Shown in pieces: positions 1-7,406 of a stretch of 27,669 nt of DNA. Below the pieces are notes generated by a model. That model worked only from the letters and a program-made list of their open reading frames with translations. It was not told where the DNA came from and did not search any database. The DNA comes from an uncultured Bacteroidaceae bacterium (lineage in GTDB: Bacteria > Bacteroidota > Bacteroidia > Bacteroidales > Bacteroidaceae), in NCBI GenBank assembly GCA_904502185.1, contig CAJGDX010000020.1, forward strand, positions 1-27,669, given 5' to 3'. The position numbers and the translations under genes were made by a program. How positions within the stretch are numbered: the stretch's first letter is position 1; every line of letters begins with the position of its first letter.

Positions 1-172
1 CGCCCTCTACAGTGGGAGCACCTACTGTGATTGCACCGTCGTTGTCAACCAACAATACGCGGTCGAACTCTACGGTTGTGTCATTCTGAGCACCTTTGAT
101 GTGGTGCACGAACAGCTTCTTACCAGCCTCTGCCTTGAACTGCTGTCCGTTAATCTCAACAATTGCGTACAT
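1..172 (-). CDS. rplU: 50S ribosomal protein L21 (bL21), N-terminal part
   Basis: The minus strand from the ATG at 172 encodes a protein beginning MYAIVEINGQQFKAEAGKKL, which I recognise as bL21, a 23S rRNA-binding protein of the large ribosomal subunit. About 57 residues are present, and the rest (about 45 more, plus probably rpmA) lies beyond the window's left edge. The segment FVHHIKGAQ and the following VEFDRVLLVDN fit the conserved beta-barrel part of the family. The start is fixed by the family's usual MYAIV beginning. The gene diverges from the large phage-like gene at 452, leaving a leader and promoter region of about 280 bases between them. Nothing in the visible part looks damaged. 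Confidence 0.93.
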   Translation of the reverse strand, partial: MYAIVEINGQQFKAEAGKKLFVHHIKGAQNDTTVEFDRVLLVDNDGAITVGAPTVEG

Positions 173-260
173 TTATTTTTATCGCTTTTATTGTGGATTC
201 CGTGAGGTGCATACTCACCGTGAGCACGACTTATTCTACCCCTACGGACTAAATCGGCTG

Positions 261-268
261 CAAAGATA
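261..268 (-). promoter_or_regulatory. Probable -7 promoter element for rplU
   Basis: The minus strand reads TATCTTTG, an exact match to the Bacteroidota -7 consensus TAnnTTTG. Transcription would start near 253-256, giving a leader of roughly 80 bases before the ATG at 172. No clear TTTG is seen at the expected -33 distance, so the call rests on the -7 box and position. The leader contains the inverted repeat GTGAG (202-206) / CTCAC (214-218). Confidence 0.45.
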
Positions 269-406
269 GCTAATATTTTTAACCTGAAGAAACTTTTCTG
301 TTGTTTTTTATCATTTTCCGAGTGATTTATATAATTTTTCGACCAATAATTCGTCAATAACAGGCCAACACGCCCTCGCATTGCACAAAAAGTGTCAATT
401 TCGCAC

Positions 407-436
407 ATTGCACCGCACCACCCGACGTTACTTTTG
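407..436 (+). promoter_or_regulatory. Probable promoter of the phage-like gene
   Basis: ATTG at 407-410 (-33 position), an 18-base spacer and TACTTTTG at 429-436 match the Bacteroidota promoter pattern TTTG / TAnnTTTG. A start of transcription near 441-444 would leave a leader of only about 10 bases before the preferred ATG at 452. This also argues against the longer open frame that begins at 392, because that start would lie upstream of the promoter. Confidence 0.4.
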
Positions 437-451
437 CCATTAAAAAAGAGT

Positions 452-3400
452 ATGCAAAAGATTACTGTTCCCATACTGGGAGTGACGGATGGCAGCGAGG
501 CGCGTGCTGTCCGCGATGGGGAATGTGCCGTGCTGCACAACCTGACTATTGACAAGGGAGGTGTTAAGGTGATTGCCCCTCCCACTAAAAGTGCAGCAGT
601 GGCGCAAAGTATCTATGATGAGTATTACCACCCGAAAGCAGACCGGTGGCTGTCGGTGCGTACCAATGGTGTGTATAACAATTCGAACAATGAGAGGATA
701 AATGTCATTGACGGGCAGGTTGATGGCTCGGTGAAGTCATTGGCTTTCATGGGTAACATGGTGGTGATGTACTGTGCGGATGGAACGGTGCGCTATGCAA
801 TGTACGACGGCAATTACCGCTATCTTGGAAGATTGCCCGAACTGCCCAGGCTGAATATCAGTATCAGGCCTGTTCACTGCACCACTCTGACAGAAAACAA
901 ATATTATGCCGACAGCGCAGAGGTCAGTGCCACAGATGAAGGGCTTAAGTGGTCGAACGTGTCGAAAGGGTTTTTCGACGAGTGCCTGAATGCTCTTTAC
1001 CAGCAAGGGGCATTTGTCGACAGGATTCTGGTAAGGATGGCTGCAAGGCTATACGACGGCAGCTACATTGCCTATTCGCCAATTTATTATGTAGAGGATA
1101 TTGAAAGTCTGACGACCGTGGCAACCTACGCATGGCAGGGACAAAGCGTATGCATCGGCAAGGATAATATGAATTTCATCTCCATTCCCAAAGATAGTGG
1201 CAGCAGGTCGAAATATTTCGCTTCGGTAAGAGGTTTTATTCCCACATTCACCCCGGAGGAGTGCGACACAGAAAGGTGGCGCGATGTAATTGTAGGCTTC
1301 GACCTGTTTGCCACCCCTTCAATCATGGGACACGAAAGCGACAACAGCGATTTGAAGAAAGAGTTTGTGTCGAACTATGACGTTACAGGAAATGCCACAG
1401 TTGAGCTTACAACCGGCAACAGTTACGAGAAATATACAGTAAAAAGCGGCTCGAAAATAAGGGAAGAGGTGTCAAACGCAGCACTTTACTACAAGATTGC
1501 AGAATATGACATTGACTGGAAAGAGACATGGAGGCTGGAAACGACCTCGCCGTCACTGATGGCTGTACAAAAGAGATTGCCAATGAATGAAACAGCGCAT
1601 GAACTGAGCGGCATCCAACAGATATACATGTACAATGGCAAACTGCACCTGGTGGGAGTGCAGGAGAGATTCTGCGACGCATACGACAACTTCAAATATG
1701 CCGGACGAGGATGGGAAAACATCACACAAATAACGGTTGCTGTAAACATTGAAACAGACGAAGGCAAAAGAATTGTAGTGAGAAACATTGCTGCTCCGCA
1801 ACTGTTCAAGCAGGGCGATGACTATTTTCTGCCACCGCTGCTGCACTACCCCGACGCCAGAGCAAAGAGCATGAAACTTTATGTTGCCTACATAAATAAA
1901 TGGAACAGCAGTGTACTTGTTTCAAAGGAATTTCCACTGACGGCGCACTCTGCGCTGAACGAGGCATATTTCCTGAACGAATCGACCGAGGGCAACAGCT
2001 ACGAAACTACGGTGAGCAAGGAGATGCAGGAGATGGCAGAAACATTCGAAGTGGTTATTGAAAAGAATGGAAGGGATAATGATTTCATCTCTGCCCTGAA
2101 ACTGAAATATGACGAGCGCAATGACTTTTCAGGTGTCTACACATTCACTTACAACGCAGAAAAAAAAGGATGGACAATGGAGGTAACGTTTGAAGATTCT
2201 ACAACTTTGCAGGAGAGTGTTTCGCTACAATGGCTGGGAATAAAACTGTTCATTGGAGGCGTGGAGATTACCGAGTGGGACTACATATTGGGCAACATCA
2301 CAGAATTGAAGGGTGGAGAAAAAATAATTGTCACACTGAAAAAGGATGGCGGTTCGTTCGTAGGAATAAAGCCCATAAGGATAGATGGCGAAGGATGGTC
2401 GCCGGTTGGCTCGGCAGAGGTCAGCACAACCTTAAACAGCAATGGAAACATCGTTGGTTTTACCCTGAAAGGTGTGGCGGACAACAGACTATTTACAAGA
2501 AGAAATGTCATGCGACTATCTGAGGTAGATAATCCGCTATTCTTCCCACTGAAAAGCACATATTCTTTTGATGGGAATATAATGGCTGTGTGCAGCAACA
2601 CCATGGCTGTGTCACAAGGACAGTTTGGTCAGCATCCGCTGTATGTGTTCACCGAGGATGGCGTGTGGGTGATGACGGTGGATGCTTCGGGAGTGGGAAG
2701 TTACCTGTCGCAGGTGCCTTGCTCGCGCGAGAAGTGCATAAATGGACGAGGAGTGACGGCAACGACTTATGGTGTTGTGTTCCCGACGAGCATGGGACTG
2801 ATGATTATCAGCGGAACGGAAACGGTGAATATCTCTGATGGGATTGCAGGGCTTGACACCCCCGAACTGCGAAAAACGGGTGATGCAGTGGAACGTATCT
2901 GCGGAATCGTGGGCAAGGAAGCTATACGCAACATAGAGAGGTTTACAGAGTATCTGCAAGGGGCATTTGTGGCTTTCGACCATAACACCAACCTGTTGTA
3001 TGTCTGCAACGATGGCTACAATTATGTGTATGTCTACAACATGGCATCGCAGGCATGGAGCAGCGCAGATGGAAATTACTCGTCGAGAATTGAGTATAAC
3101 GACAGGCTTATTCTGCACAACACATATGTTGATGGTCCTAAGAGGTATCATGTGCGATGCGAGTTTGACAATTACGACAAGAATGTGGAGAATGTCCCTG
3201 TGGTGATGGTGACGAGAGGTTGCATTTTCGGCACTACGGGGTTAAAGAGAGTGGGTAGAAGTGCGCTGCGAGCTACATTCTTCAGCGACAGATTGGGATT
3301 CTATCTGCTGGGCAGCCGCGATGGGGTTGCATGGGAGGTTATCTGCGGAAGGGAGTGTACGGCACCGGTGACAAGGGCTGCTCCTCCGGCTGATAACAGA

Positions 3401-3547
3401 AGGATTGTGCGCGACCTTGTCTGTCGTTCTCTAAGTTCAAGGGCTTACAAGTATATAACCTTTGCCTTTGCAGGTACAGTAAGAGGGGATGCAAGGTTTG
3501 CACTGATTGAATGTGAGGTGCAAACAGACTTTGGACGCACCATGTAG
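452..3547 (+). CDS. Large phage-structural-like protein, isolated from any other phage gene
   Basis: This 1031-residue protein has no signal peptide and no membrane segment. Most of it is beta-rich with many aromatic and glycine residues, in the style of phage tail or DNA-stabilisation proteins. Around residue 730, SQGQFGQHPLYVFTEDGVW, and soon after VPCSREKCINGRG and VVFPTSMGLMIISG, form a run I associate with phage connector/tail proteins related to P22 gp10 and with Bacteroidales phage proteins. That assignment is from memory of the pattern and is uncertain. The N-terminus (ILGVTDGSEARAVRDGECAV, then LHNLTIDKGG) also fits proteins that open with a 'metadata' repeat of bound phage subunits. 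I prefer the ATG at 452 over the frame's first start at 392 because A-rich sequence and a promoter lie just before it. It is monocistronic: rplU diverges upstream and a hairpin terminator follows. No capsid, terminase, portal or integrase gene is within view. Confidence 0.6.
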   Translation: MQKITVPILGVTDGSEARAVRDGECAVLHNLTIDKGGVKVIAPPTKSAAVAQSIYDEYYHPKADRWLSVRTNGVYNNSNNERINVIDGQVDGSVKSLAFMGNMVVMYCADGTVRYAMYDGNYRYLGRLPELPRLNISIRPVHCTTLTENKYYADSAEVSATDEGLKWSNVSKGFFDECLNALYQQGAFVDRILVRMAARLYDGSYIAYSPIYYVEDIESLTTVATYAWQGQSVCIGKDNMNFISIPKDSGSRSKYFASVRGFIPTFTPEECDTERWRDVIVGFDLFATPSIMGHESDNSDLKKEFVSNYDVTGNATVELTTGNSYEKYTVKSGSKIREEVSNAALYYKIAEYDIDWKETWRLETTSPSLMAVQKRLPMNETAHELSGIQQIYMYNGKLHLVGVQERFCDAYDNFKYAGRGWENITQITVAVNIETDEGKRIVVRNIAAPQLFKQGDDYFLPPLLHYPDARAKSMKLYVAYINKWNSSVLVSKEFPLTAHSALNEAYFLNESTEGNSYETTVSKEMQEMAETFEVVIEKNGRDNDFISALKLKYDERNDFSGVYTFTYNAEKKGWTMEVTFEDSTTLQESVSLQWLGIKLFIGGVEITEWDYILGNITELKGGEKIIVTLKKDGGSFVGIKPIRIDGEGWSPVGSAEVSTTLNSNGNIVGFTLKGVADNRLFTRRNVMRLSEVDNPLFFPLKSTYSFDGNIMAVCSNTMAVSQGQFGQHPLYVFTEDGVWVMTVDASGVGSYLSQVPCSREKCINGRGVTATTYGVVFPTSMGLMIISGTETVNISDGIAGLDTPELRKTGDAVERICGIVGKEAIRNIERFTEYLQGAFVAFDHNTNLLYVCNDGYNYVYVYNMASQAWSSADGNYSSRIEYNDRLILHNTYVDGPKRYHVRCEFDNYDKNVENVPVVMVTRGCIFGTTGLKRVGRSALRATFFSDRLGFYLLGSRDGVAWEVICGRECTAPVTRAAPPADNRRIVRDLVCRSLSSRAYKYITFAFAGTVRGDARFALIECEVQTDFGRTM

Positions 3548-3551
3548 GAAG

Positions 3552-3604
3552 CTTGTAAACATACAAGATTTCCGGGTGAGGTATAAACAATGCCTCGCCC
3601 GGAA
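3552..3604 (+). terminator. Tandem hairpins ending the phage-like gene
   Basis: Two hairpins follow the stop codon. The first is CTTGTA / TACAAG (3552-3567, four-base loop). The second is a 12-bp stem, TTCCGGGTGAGG at 3570-3581 with CCTCGCCCGGAA at 3593-3604, containing one G-U pair. The downstream T run is short (ATTTC), so this is a hairpin-type terminator with a weak tail, or an mRNA-stabilising end. Confidence 0.6.
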
Positions 3605-3919
3605 TTTCAGTAAATACATATAACAATGGGTATAGAATCCACTGACAATAATTGGGCTGAACATCTGAAAAAAACAGTTTAAAATCTTGGTAAAGTCTGC
3701 GTAGGCATTCTATGTGAATACAATCCGGGGCGAGAGCGAAACACCTCGCAACAAAAAACAGCACCACGAACCTGCCGAACTTTATTGGCAGGAGAGAAAC
3801 AACCCTCGACTATTATTTTCCGAACACCTACGACTGTATAGATTTTCCCATTACGTTCCATCCGTCATCTTTTCTTTTACAAAGAAAAACATGCGACAGA
3901 CTCTTTTTGTTTGCTCAAC
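3605..3919. other. Gene-free stretch between the phage-like gene and the nitroreductase operon
   Basis: About 315 bases without a convincing gene. Two small inverted repeats occur: GCGAG / CTCGC (3730-3749) and CCTGCC / GGCAGG (3771-3792). An 18-codon frame (3626-3682) and an 82-codon frame (3714-3962) lack homology I recognise, and the latter runs through the downstream promoter. The region could be decayed sequence or could encode a small RNA; I cannot support either. Confidence 0.4.
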
Positions 3920-3950
3920 TTGTGTTTTTAATCAGTTTGTTATATTTTTG
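3920..3950 (+). promoter_or_regulatory. Promoter of the nitroreductase-cysE operon
   Basis: TTG at 3920-3922, a 20-base spacer and TATTTTTG at 3943-3950 fit the Bacteroidota promoter consensus. Transcription would begin near 3956, leaving a leader of about 55 bases before the ATG at 4012. It is the only good promoter match before six closely packed genes. Confidence 0.55.
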
Positions 3951-4011
3951 CGTTTCCATTAGGTGTGGCACTCGAAAGCCCGCCAACAAACCTTAACAAG
4001 CTATCTGACAG

Positions 4012-4548
4012 ATGGAAAACTTTTTAGAACTTTTGAAAACAAGACGCAGCTGCCGCCGATTCACCGAGCAGCCCGTAGACGAAAATAAAGTGTGCGACCT
4101 GATGAAAGCCGCACTGATGTCACCATCGGGACACCGCGTAAACCCCTGGGAGTTCATCATGGTAGAGGACAAAGAGATGCTCCGACAGCTATCGATGTGC
4201 AAAGCGCAGGGCGCTGCACTTCTCGAAGGTGCCTCGCTTGCCATTGTTGTCATCGGTGACACCAACAAGACCGATGTATGGGTGGAGGATTGCTCAATCG
4301 CAACAATTCTCATACAGTTGGCAGCCGAGGAGTTAGGACTCGGAAGCTGTTGGGTACAGGTGCGCAAACGATTCGACGCAGAGGGTATTTCTGCCGATGA
4401 GAATGTAAAGCGTCTGCTTGCAATCCCCGAAAATTACGCAGTACTTTCCATAGTAGCCATCGGACACAAAGAACGCGAAAGCAAGCCTTTCGACGATGAG
4501 AAAATGCAGTGGGAAAAGGTTCATGTCGGAACATTCGGTGGAAAATAA
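4012..4548 (+). CDS. Nitroreductase family FMN-dependent oxidoreductase
   Basis: This 178-residue protein opens with the family signature RRSCRRF (residues 11-17), followed by ALMSPSGHRVNPWEF (residues 35-48), the flavin/substrate region, and GLGSCWVQ later on. These are hallmarks of the small nitroreductase (NfsB/RutE-like) fold, which binds FMN as a homodimer and transfers electrons from NAD(P)H to nitro compounds, quinones or other acceptors. The physiological substrate cannot be read from sequence. It is cytosolic, with no signal peptide. It is first in the operon, and its last 26 bases overlap the start of the DUF2520 gene. The length is typical of short family members. Confidence 0.9.
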   Translation: MENFLELLKTRRSCRRFTEQPVDENKVCDLMKAALMSPSGHRVNPWEFIMVEDKEMLRQLSMCKAQGAALLEGASLAIVVIGDTNKTDVWVEDCSIATILIQLAAEELGLGSCWVQVRKRFDAEGISADENVKRLLAIPENYAVLSIVAIGHKERESKPFDDEKMQWEKVHVGTFGGK

Positions 4549-5326
4549 TCGCATAATACTTGCAGGAGCAGGCAACCTTGCAACATGTTTGGGAGTAGCA
4601 CTCGTCAGAGCAGGTGTTACCCCGGTGGCAGTATGGAGCCGAAGCGAGGCCTCGGCCTCGGCACTTGCCGAAAAGCTCGGTTGCCCCTACTCCACGGAGA
4701 TTACGATGCTACCCGACGCGGACATCGTCATAACAGCCGTCAGCGACGATGCGCTGCCCCACGTTGCCAAGCAGTTGACAGAAAGATACAGCAATGCGCT
4801 GCTTGCACACACAGCCGGCAGTGTAACCATGGATATATGGGCCGAGGCCGGCGCTAGACGCTATGGAGTATTCTACCCCATGCAGACCTTCAGCAAAAAC
4901 AAAGAGGTAGACTTCAGCCACGTGGGAATATTCATTGAAGCATGCGCTGAAACAGTATACCCGGCACTGGAGCAATTGGCCAGCAAAGTGTCTCCAATGG
5001 TCTACCGCGCCACAAGCCGACAACGCGGATACCTGCACATTGCAGCCGTATATGCCTGCAACTTCGCAAATGCAATGTACTCCATGGCACACGACATTCT
5101 CGAAAAAGAGGGATTGCCCTTTGAGGTCATGCTTCCCCTGATAGACGAGACTGCTGCCAAGCTACACCATCTGTCACCCGAAGAGGCTCAGACCGGACCG
5201 GCACGCCGCGGCGACGAGACAATAATGCGCAAACAACTGGCAATGCTCGACGGCACAAAAAGCGAAATTTATGCACTTGTAAGCAGCTATATTGCAGAAA
5301 AAGCAAAAAACAACAAACAATTATGA
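4523..5326 (+). CDS. Rossmann-fold DUF2520 protein (predicted NAD(P)-dependent dehydrogenase)
   Basis: This 267-residue protein starts with a dinucleotide-binding segment, IILAGAGNLATCLGVAL (residues 11-27, GxGxxA type), then DADIVITAVSDDAL. The C-terminal half has RGYLHIAAVYACNFANAM, the signature of DUF2520, giving a layout like pantoate/imine reductases with an N-terminal NAD(P)-binding domain and an all-helical C-terminal domain. The substrate is unknown. An ATG at 4523, within the end of the nitroreductase gene, is chosen because it leads straight into the Rossmann strand. An in-frame start at 4496 would add nine residues of no recognisable use. The stop overlaps the next start as ATGA, so translation of the two is probably coupled. 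Confidence 0.85.
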   Translation: MSEHSVENNRIILAGAGNLATCLGVALVRAGVTPVAVWSRSEASASALAEKLGCPYSTEITMLPDADIVITAVSDDALPHVAKQLTERYSNALLAHTAGSVTMDIWAEAGARRYGVFYPMQTFSKNKEVDFSHVGIFIEACAETVYPALEQLASKVSPMVYRATSRQRGYLHIAAVYACNFANAMYSMAHDILEKEGLPFEVMLPLIDETAAKLHHLSPEEAQTGPARRGDETIMRKQLAMLDGTKSEIYALVSSYIAEKAKNNKQL

Positions 5327-5841
5327 TAAATTACGACCTTAAAAAAATAAAAGCACTGGTATTCGACGTTGACGGAGTACTGAGCAAAGAGACTATCCCG
5401 ATGTACCCCACCGGCGAGCCTATGCGCACAGTAAACATAAAGGATGGATATGCGCTGCAACTGGCAGTAAAGGCAGGCTATCGTGTAGCTATCATTACAG
5501 GCGCAAAGACCGAGGCTGTCAAGGTGCGCTACCACGGACTGGGAATTACAGATGTATACATAGGTGCATCTGTCAAAAAGGATATTTTCGAGGATTTCAT
5601 GTACATGTACGAACTGTCACCCGAAGAGGTTATGTACATGGGTGATGACATCCCCGACTACGAAGTGATGCAGATGTGCGGACTACCCTGCTGCCCTGCC
5701 GATGCTTCACCCGACATTAAAGGAATATCAAAATACATATCACCCGTTAAAGGCGGTGAGGGATGCGGACGCGACGTCATCGAGCAGGTGATGCGTGCGC
5801 AGGGAAAATGGCTGGACGAGGCAAACGCCTTTGGATGGTAA
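5323..5841 (+). CDS. HAD-superfamily phosphatase of the KdsC/YrbI type
   Basis: This 172-residue protein shows all HAD motifs: FDVDGVL with nucleophile D15 and acid D17, IITG with T59, VKK with a lysine at 85/86, and GDDIPD with D108, D109 and D112. Cap-less proteins of this size form the KdsC class, usually tetramers that remove phosphate from KDO-8-phosphate or related nonulosonate phosphates in cell-surface sugar synthesis. Here the motif after T59 reads GAKTEAV rather than the GRxS commonly seen in KdsC, so the substrate may differ; a KDN-9-phosphate or other sugar acid phosphatase is possible. No KDO gene is adjacent. The start overlaps the DUF2520 stop by four bases. Maf follows after 18 bases. 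Confidence 0.82.
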   Translation: MINYDLKKIKALVFDVDGVLSKETIPMYPTGEPMRTVNIKDGYALQLAVKAGYRVAIITGAKTEAVKVRYHGLGITDVYIGASVKKDIFEDFMYMYELSPEEVMYMGDDIPDYEVMQMCGLPCCPADASPDIKGISKYISPVKGGEGCGRDVIEQVMRAQGKWLDEANAFGW

Positions 5842-5859
5842 AAAAATAAACGGAATAAT

Positions 5860-6450
5860 ATGCTTGACAATCTGAGCAAATACAAGATAATATTGGCTTC
5901 GGCATCACCCCGTCGACATGAACTATTAAAGGGTTTGGACGTTACTTTTGAGGTACGCGCACTACCCGACGTAGACGAGAGTTTCCCTGCCGAGCTTCAG
6001 GGCGGAGAGATACCTTTGTATATCTCCAGAAAAAAAGCCGATGCCTATCGTCCCATGATGGGCAACGACGAACTTGTGGTGACGGCCGACACTATTGTGT
6101 GGCTGGACGGGAAAGCACTCGGAAAGCCACAGGACGACAACGAAGCACGTCGCATGCTGCGCAACATGTCGGGTAAGACACATAACGTCTACACAGGAGT
6201 GACGATAACAACGAAAAACGTACAACATAGTTTCGTTGCATGTTCAAACGTTACATTCGCCACACTCACCGATGAAGAGATTGAATATTATATAACAAAA
6301 TACAGGCCGATGGATAAAGCCGGAGCATACGGCGCACAGGAGTGGATAGGATACATTGGAATGGAAAATATCGAAGGTTCATATTTCAATGTGATGGGAC
6401 TACCCGTACAGCGGCTCTACAACGAACTTAAAAAAATACCTGCGCTATGA
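5860..6450 (+). CDS. maf: Maf family nucleoside triphosphate pyrophosphatase
   Basis: This 196-residue protein has the Maf opening ASASPRRHELL (residues 13-23), the catalytic TADTIVWLDG with the general acid/base at about D77, GKP (88-90), and SGKTHNVYTG (104-113). Near the C-terminus, DKAGAYGAQE and IEGSYFNVMGLP are diagnostic. Maf proteins hydrolyse non-canonical or canonical nucleoside triphosphates (dTTP, UTP or modified pyrimidines) to monophosphates, acting in nucleotide-pool sanitation and linked in some bacteria to septum control. The glutamine of AYGAQE fits the YhdE (dTTP/UTP) type. The A-rich sequence before the ATG is typical of Bacteroidota. The stop overlaps the cysK start by four bases (ATGA). 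Confidence 0.93.
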   Translation: MLDNLSKYKIILASASPRRHELLKGLDVTFEVRALPDVDESFPAELQGGEIPLYISRKKADAYRPMMGNDELVVTADTIVWLDGKALGKPQDDNEARRMLRNMSGKTHNVYTGVTITTKNVQHSFVACSNVTFATLTDEEIEYYITKYRPMDKAGAYGAQEWIGYIGMENIEGSYFNVMGLPVQRLYNELKKIPAL

Positions 6451-7379
6451 CAAAAATAGCAAATGTAATAACAGAACTTATTGGCAATACCCCACTGCTG
6501 AGGGTCAATAATTTTGCACGTGCCGAGGGACTCGACTGCGCGCCATTGGCAAAGCTGGAGTATTTTAATCCTGCCGGCAGCGTAAAGGACAGAGCAGCAC
6601 TCTTCATGGTGCTTGATGCAGAAAAGCGCGGAATATTAAAGCCTGGTGCAACCATAGTAGAACCCACCAGCGGAAACACCGGCGTAGGATTGGCATTCGT
6701 ATGTTCCACACGCGGATACAATCTTATACTGACAATGCCCGACACGATGAGCCGCGAACGTATGAGCCTGCTCAAGGCATACGGCGCACAGCTGGTGCTC
6801 ACCCCGGGAAGCGAAGGAATGGCTGGTTCAATAGCAAAAGCCGAGGAATTGTGTGCCACTATCGAAGGAGCAGTCATTCTGCAACAGTTTGAGAACAATT
6901 CCAACCCCGAAGCACATTACAATACTACAGCCGAAGAGATTTGGCGCGACACTGACGGCAAGGTCGACATATTTGTAGCATGCGTAGGCACCGGCGGCAC
7001 TATAAGCGGAACAGCCCGACGATTGAAAGAGCTTAATCCAAATATAAAAGTAGTTGGTGTCGAACCGGCTGCTTCACCGGTTCTCAGCGGTGGCAAAAAG
7101 GGTGCTCACAAGATACAGGGCATTGGAGCAGGATTCATACCCTCGATATACGATGCAACAGTTGTTGACGAGGTAATATGCGTAACTGACGAGGAGGCAA
7201 TAAATGCCGCACGACAGCTTGCCACAAGCGAGGGAGTGCTTGTTGGATACTCATCGGGGGCAGCACTTAGCGCAGCTGCAAAGATTGTACGCAAGGGGGA
7301 ATGCAACGTAAAGAATATTGTAGTATTGCTGCCCGACGGCGGCGAACGCTATCTGTCGACAGACCTGTTCGACAGATAA
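6447..7379 (+). CDS. cysK: Cysteine synthase A (O-acetylserine sulfhydrylase)
   Basis: This 310-residue PLP enzyme has ELIGNTPLLRVNNF at residues 10-23, the lysine K47 in GSVKDRA that forms the Schiff base, PTSGNTGVGLAF (residues 73-84) that binds the acetylserine carboxylate, and VGTGGTISGTARRLKE for the PLP phosphate. It converts O-acetyl-L-serine and sulfide to L-cysteine and acetate. The segment KIQGIGAGFIP matches the CysK/CysM shared core, and length and motif content favour CysK. It sits 27 bases before cysE, which supplies its substrate, so both steps of cysteine synthesis are co-transcribed. Confidence 0.95.
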   Translation: MTKIANVITELIGNTPLLRVNNFARAEGLDCAPLAKLEYFNPAGSVKDRAALFMVLDAEKRGILKPGATIVEPTSGNTGVGLAFVCSTRGYNLILTMPDTMSRERMSLLKAYGAQLVLTPGSEGMAGSIAKAEELCATIEGAVILQQFENNSNPEAHYNTTAEEIWRDTDGKVDIFVACVGTGGTISGTARRLKELNPNIKVVGVEPAASPVLSGGKKGAHKIQGIGAGFIPSIYDATVVDEVICVTDEEAINAARQLATSEGVLVGYSSGAALSAAAKIVRKGECNVKNIVVLLPDGGERYLSTDLFDR

Positions 7380-7406
7380 GAACAGAAACAGAAAATTGAA
7401 CGATTC

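Noticed and set aside
392..451. Upstream start for the phage-like protein
   Set aside because: The added 20 residues lie across a better promoter, and the ATG at 452 follows A-rich sequence typical of starts here.
3626..3682. 18-codon frame beginning MGIESTDNNWAE
   Set aside because: Too short to judge, with no close promoter and no conservation evidence.
3714..3962. Plus-strand frame of 82 codons after the phage-like gene
   Set aside because: Unusual composition, no known motif, and it runs through the nitroreductase promoter.
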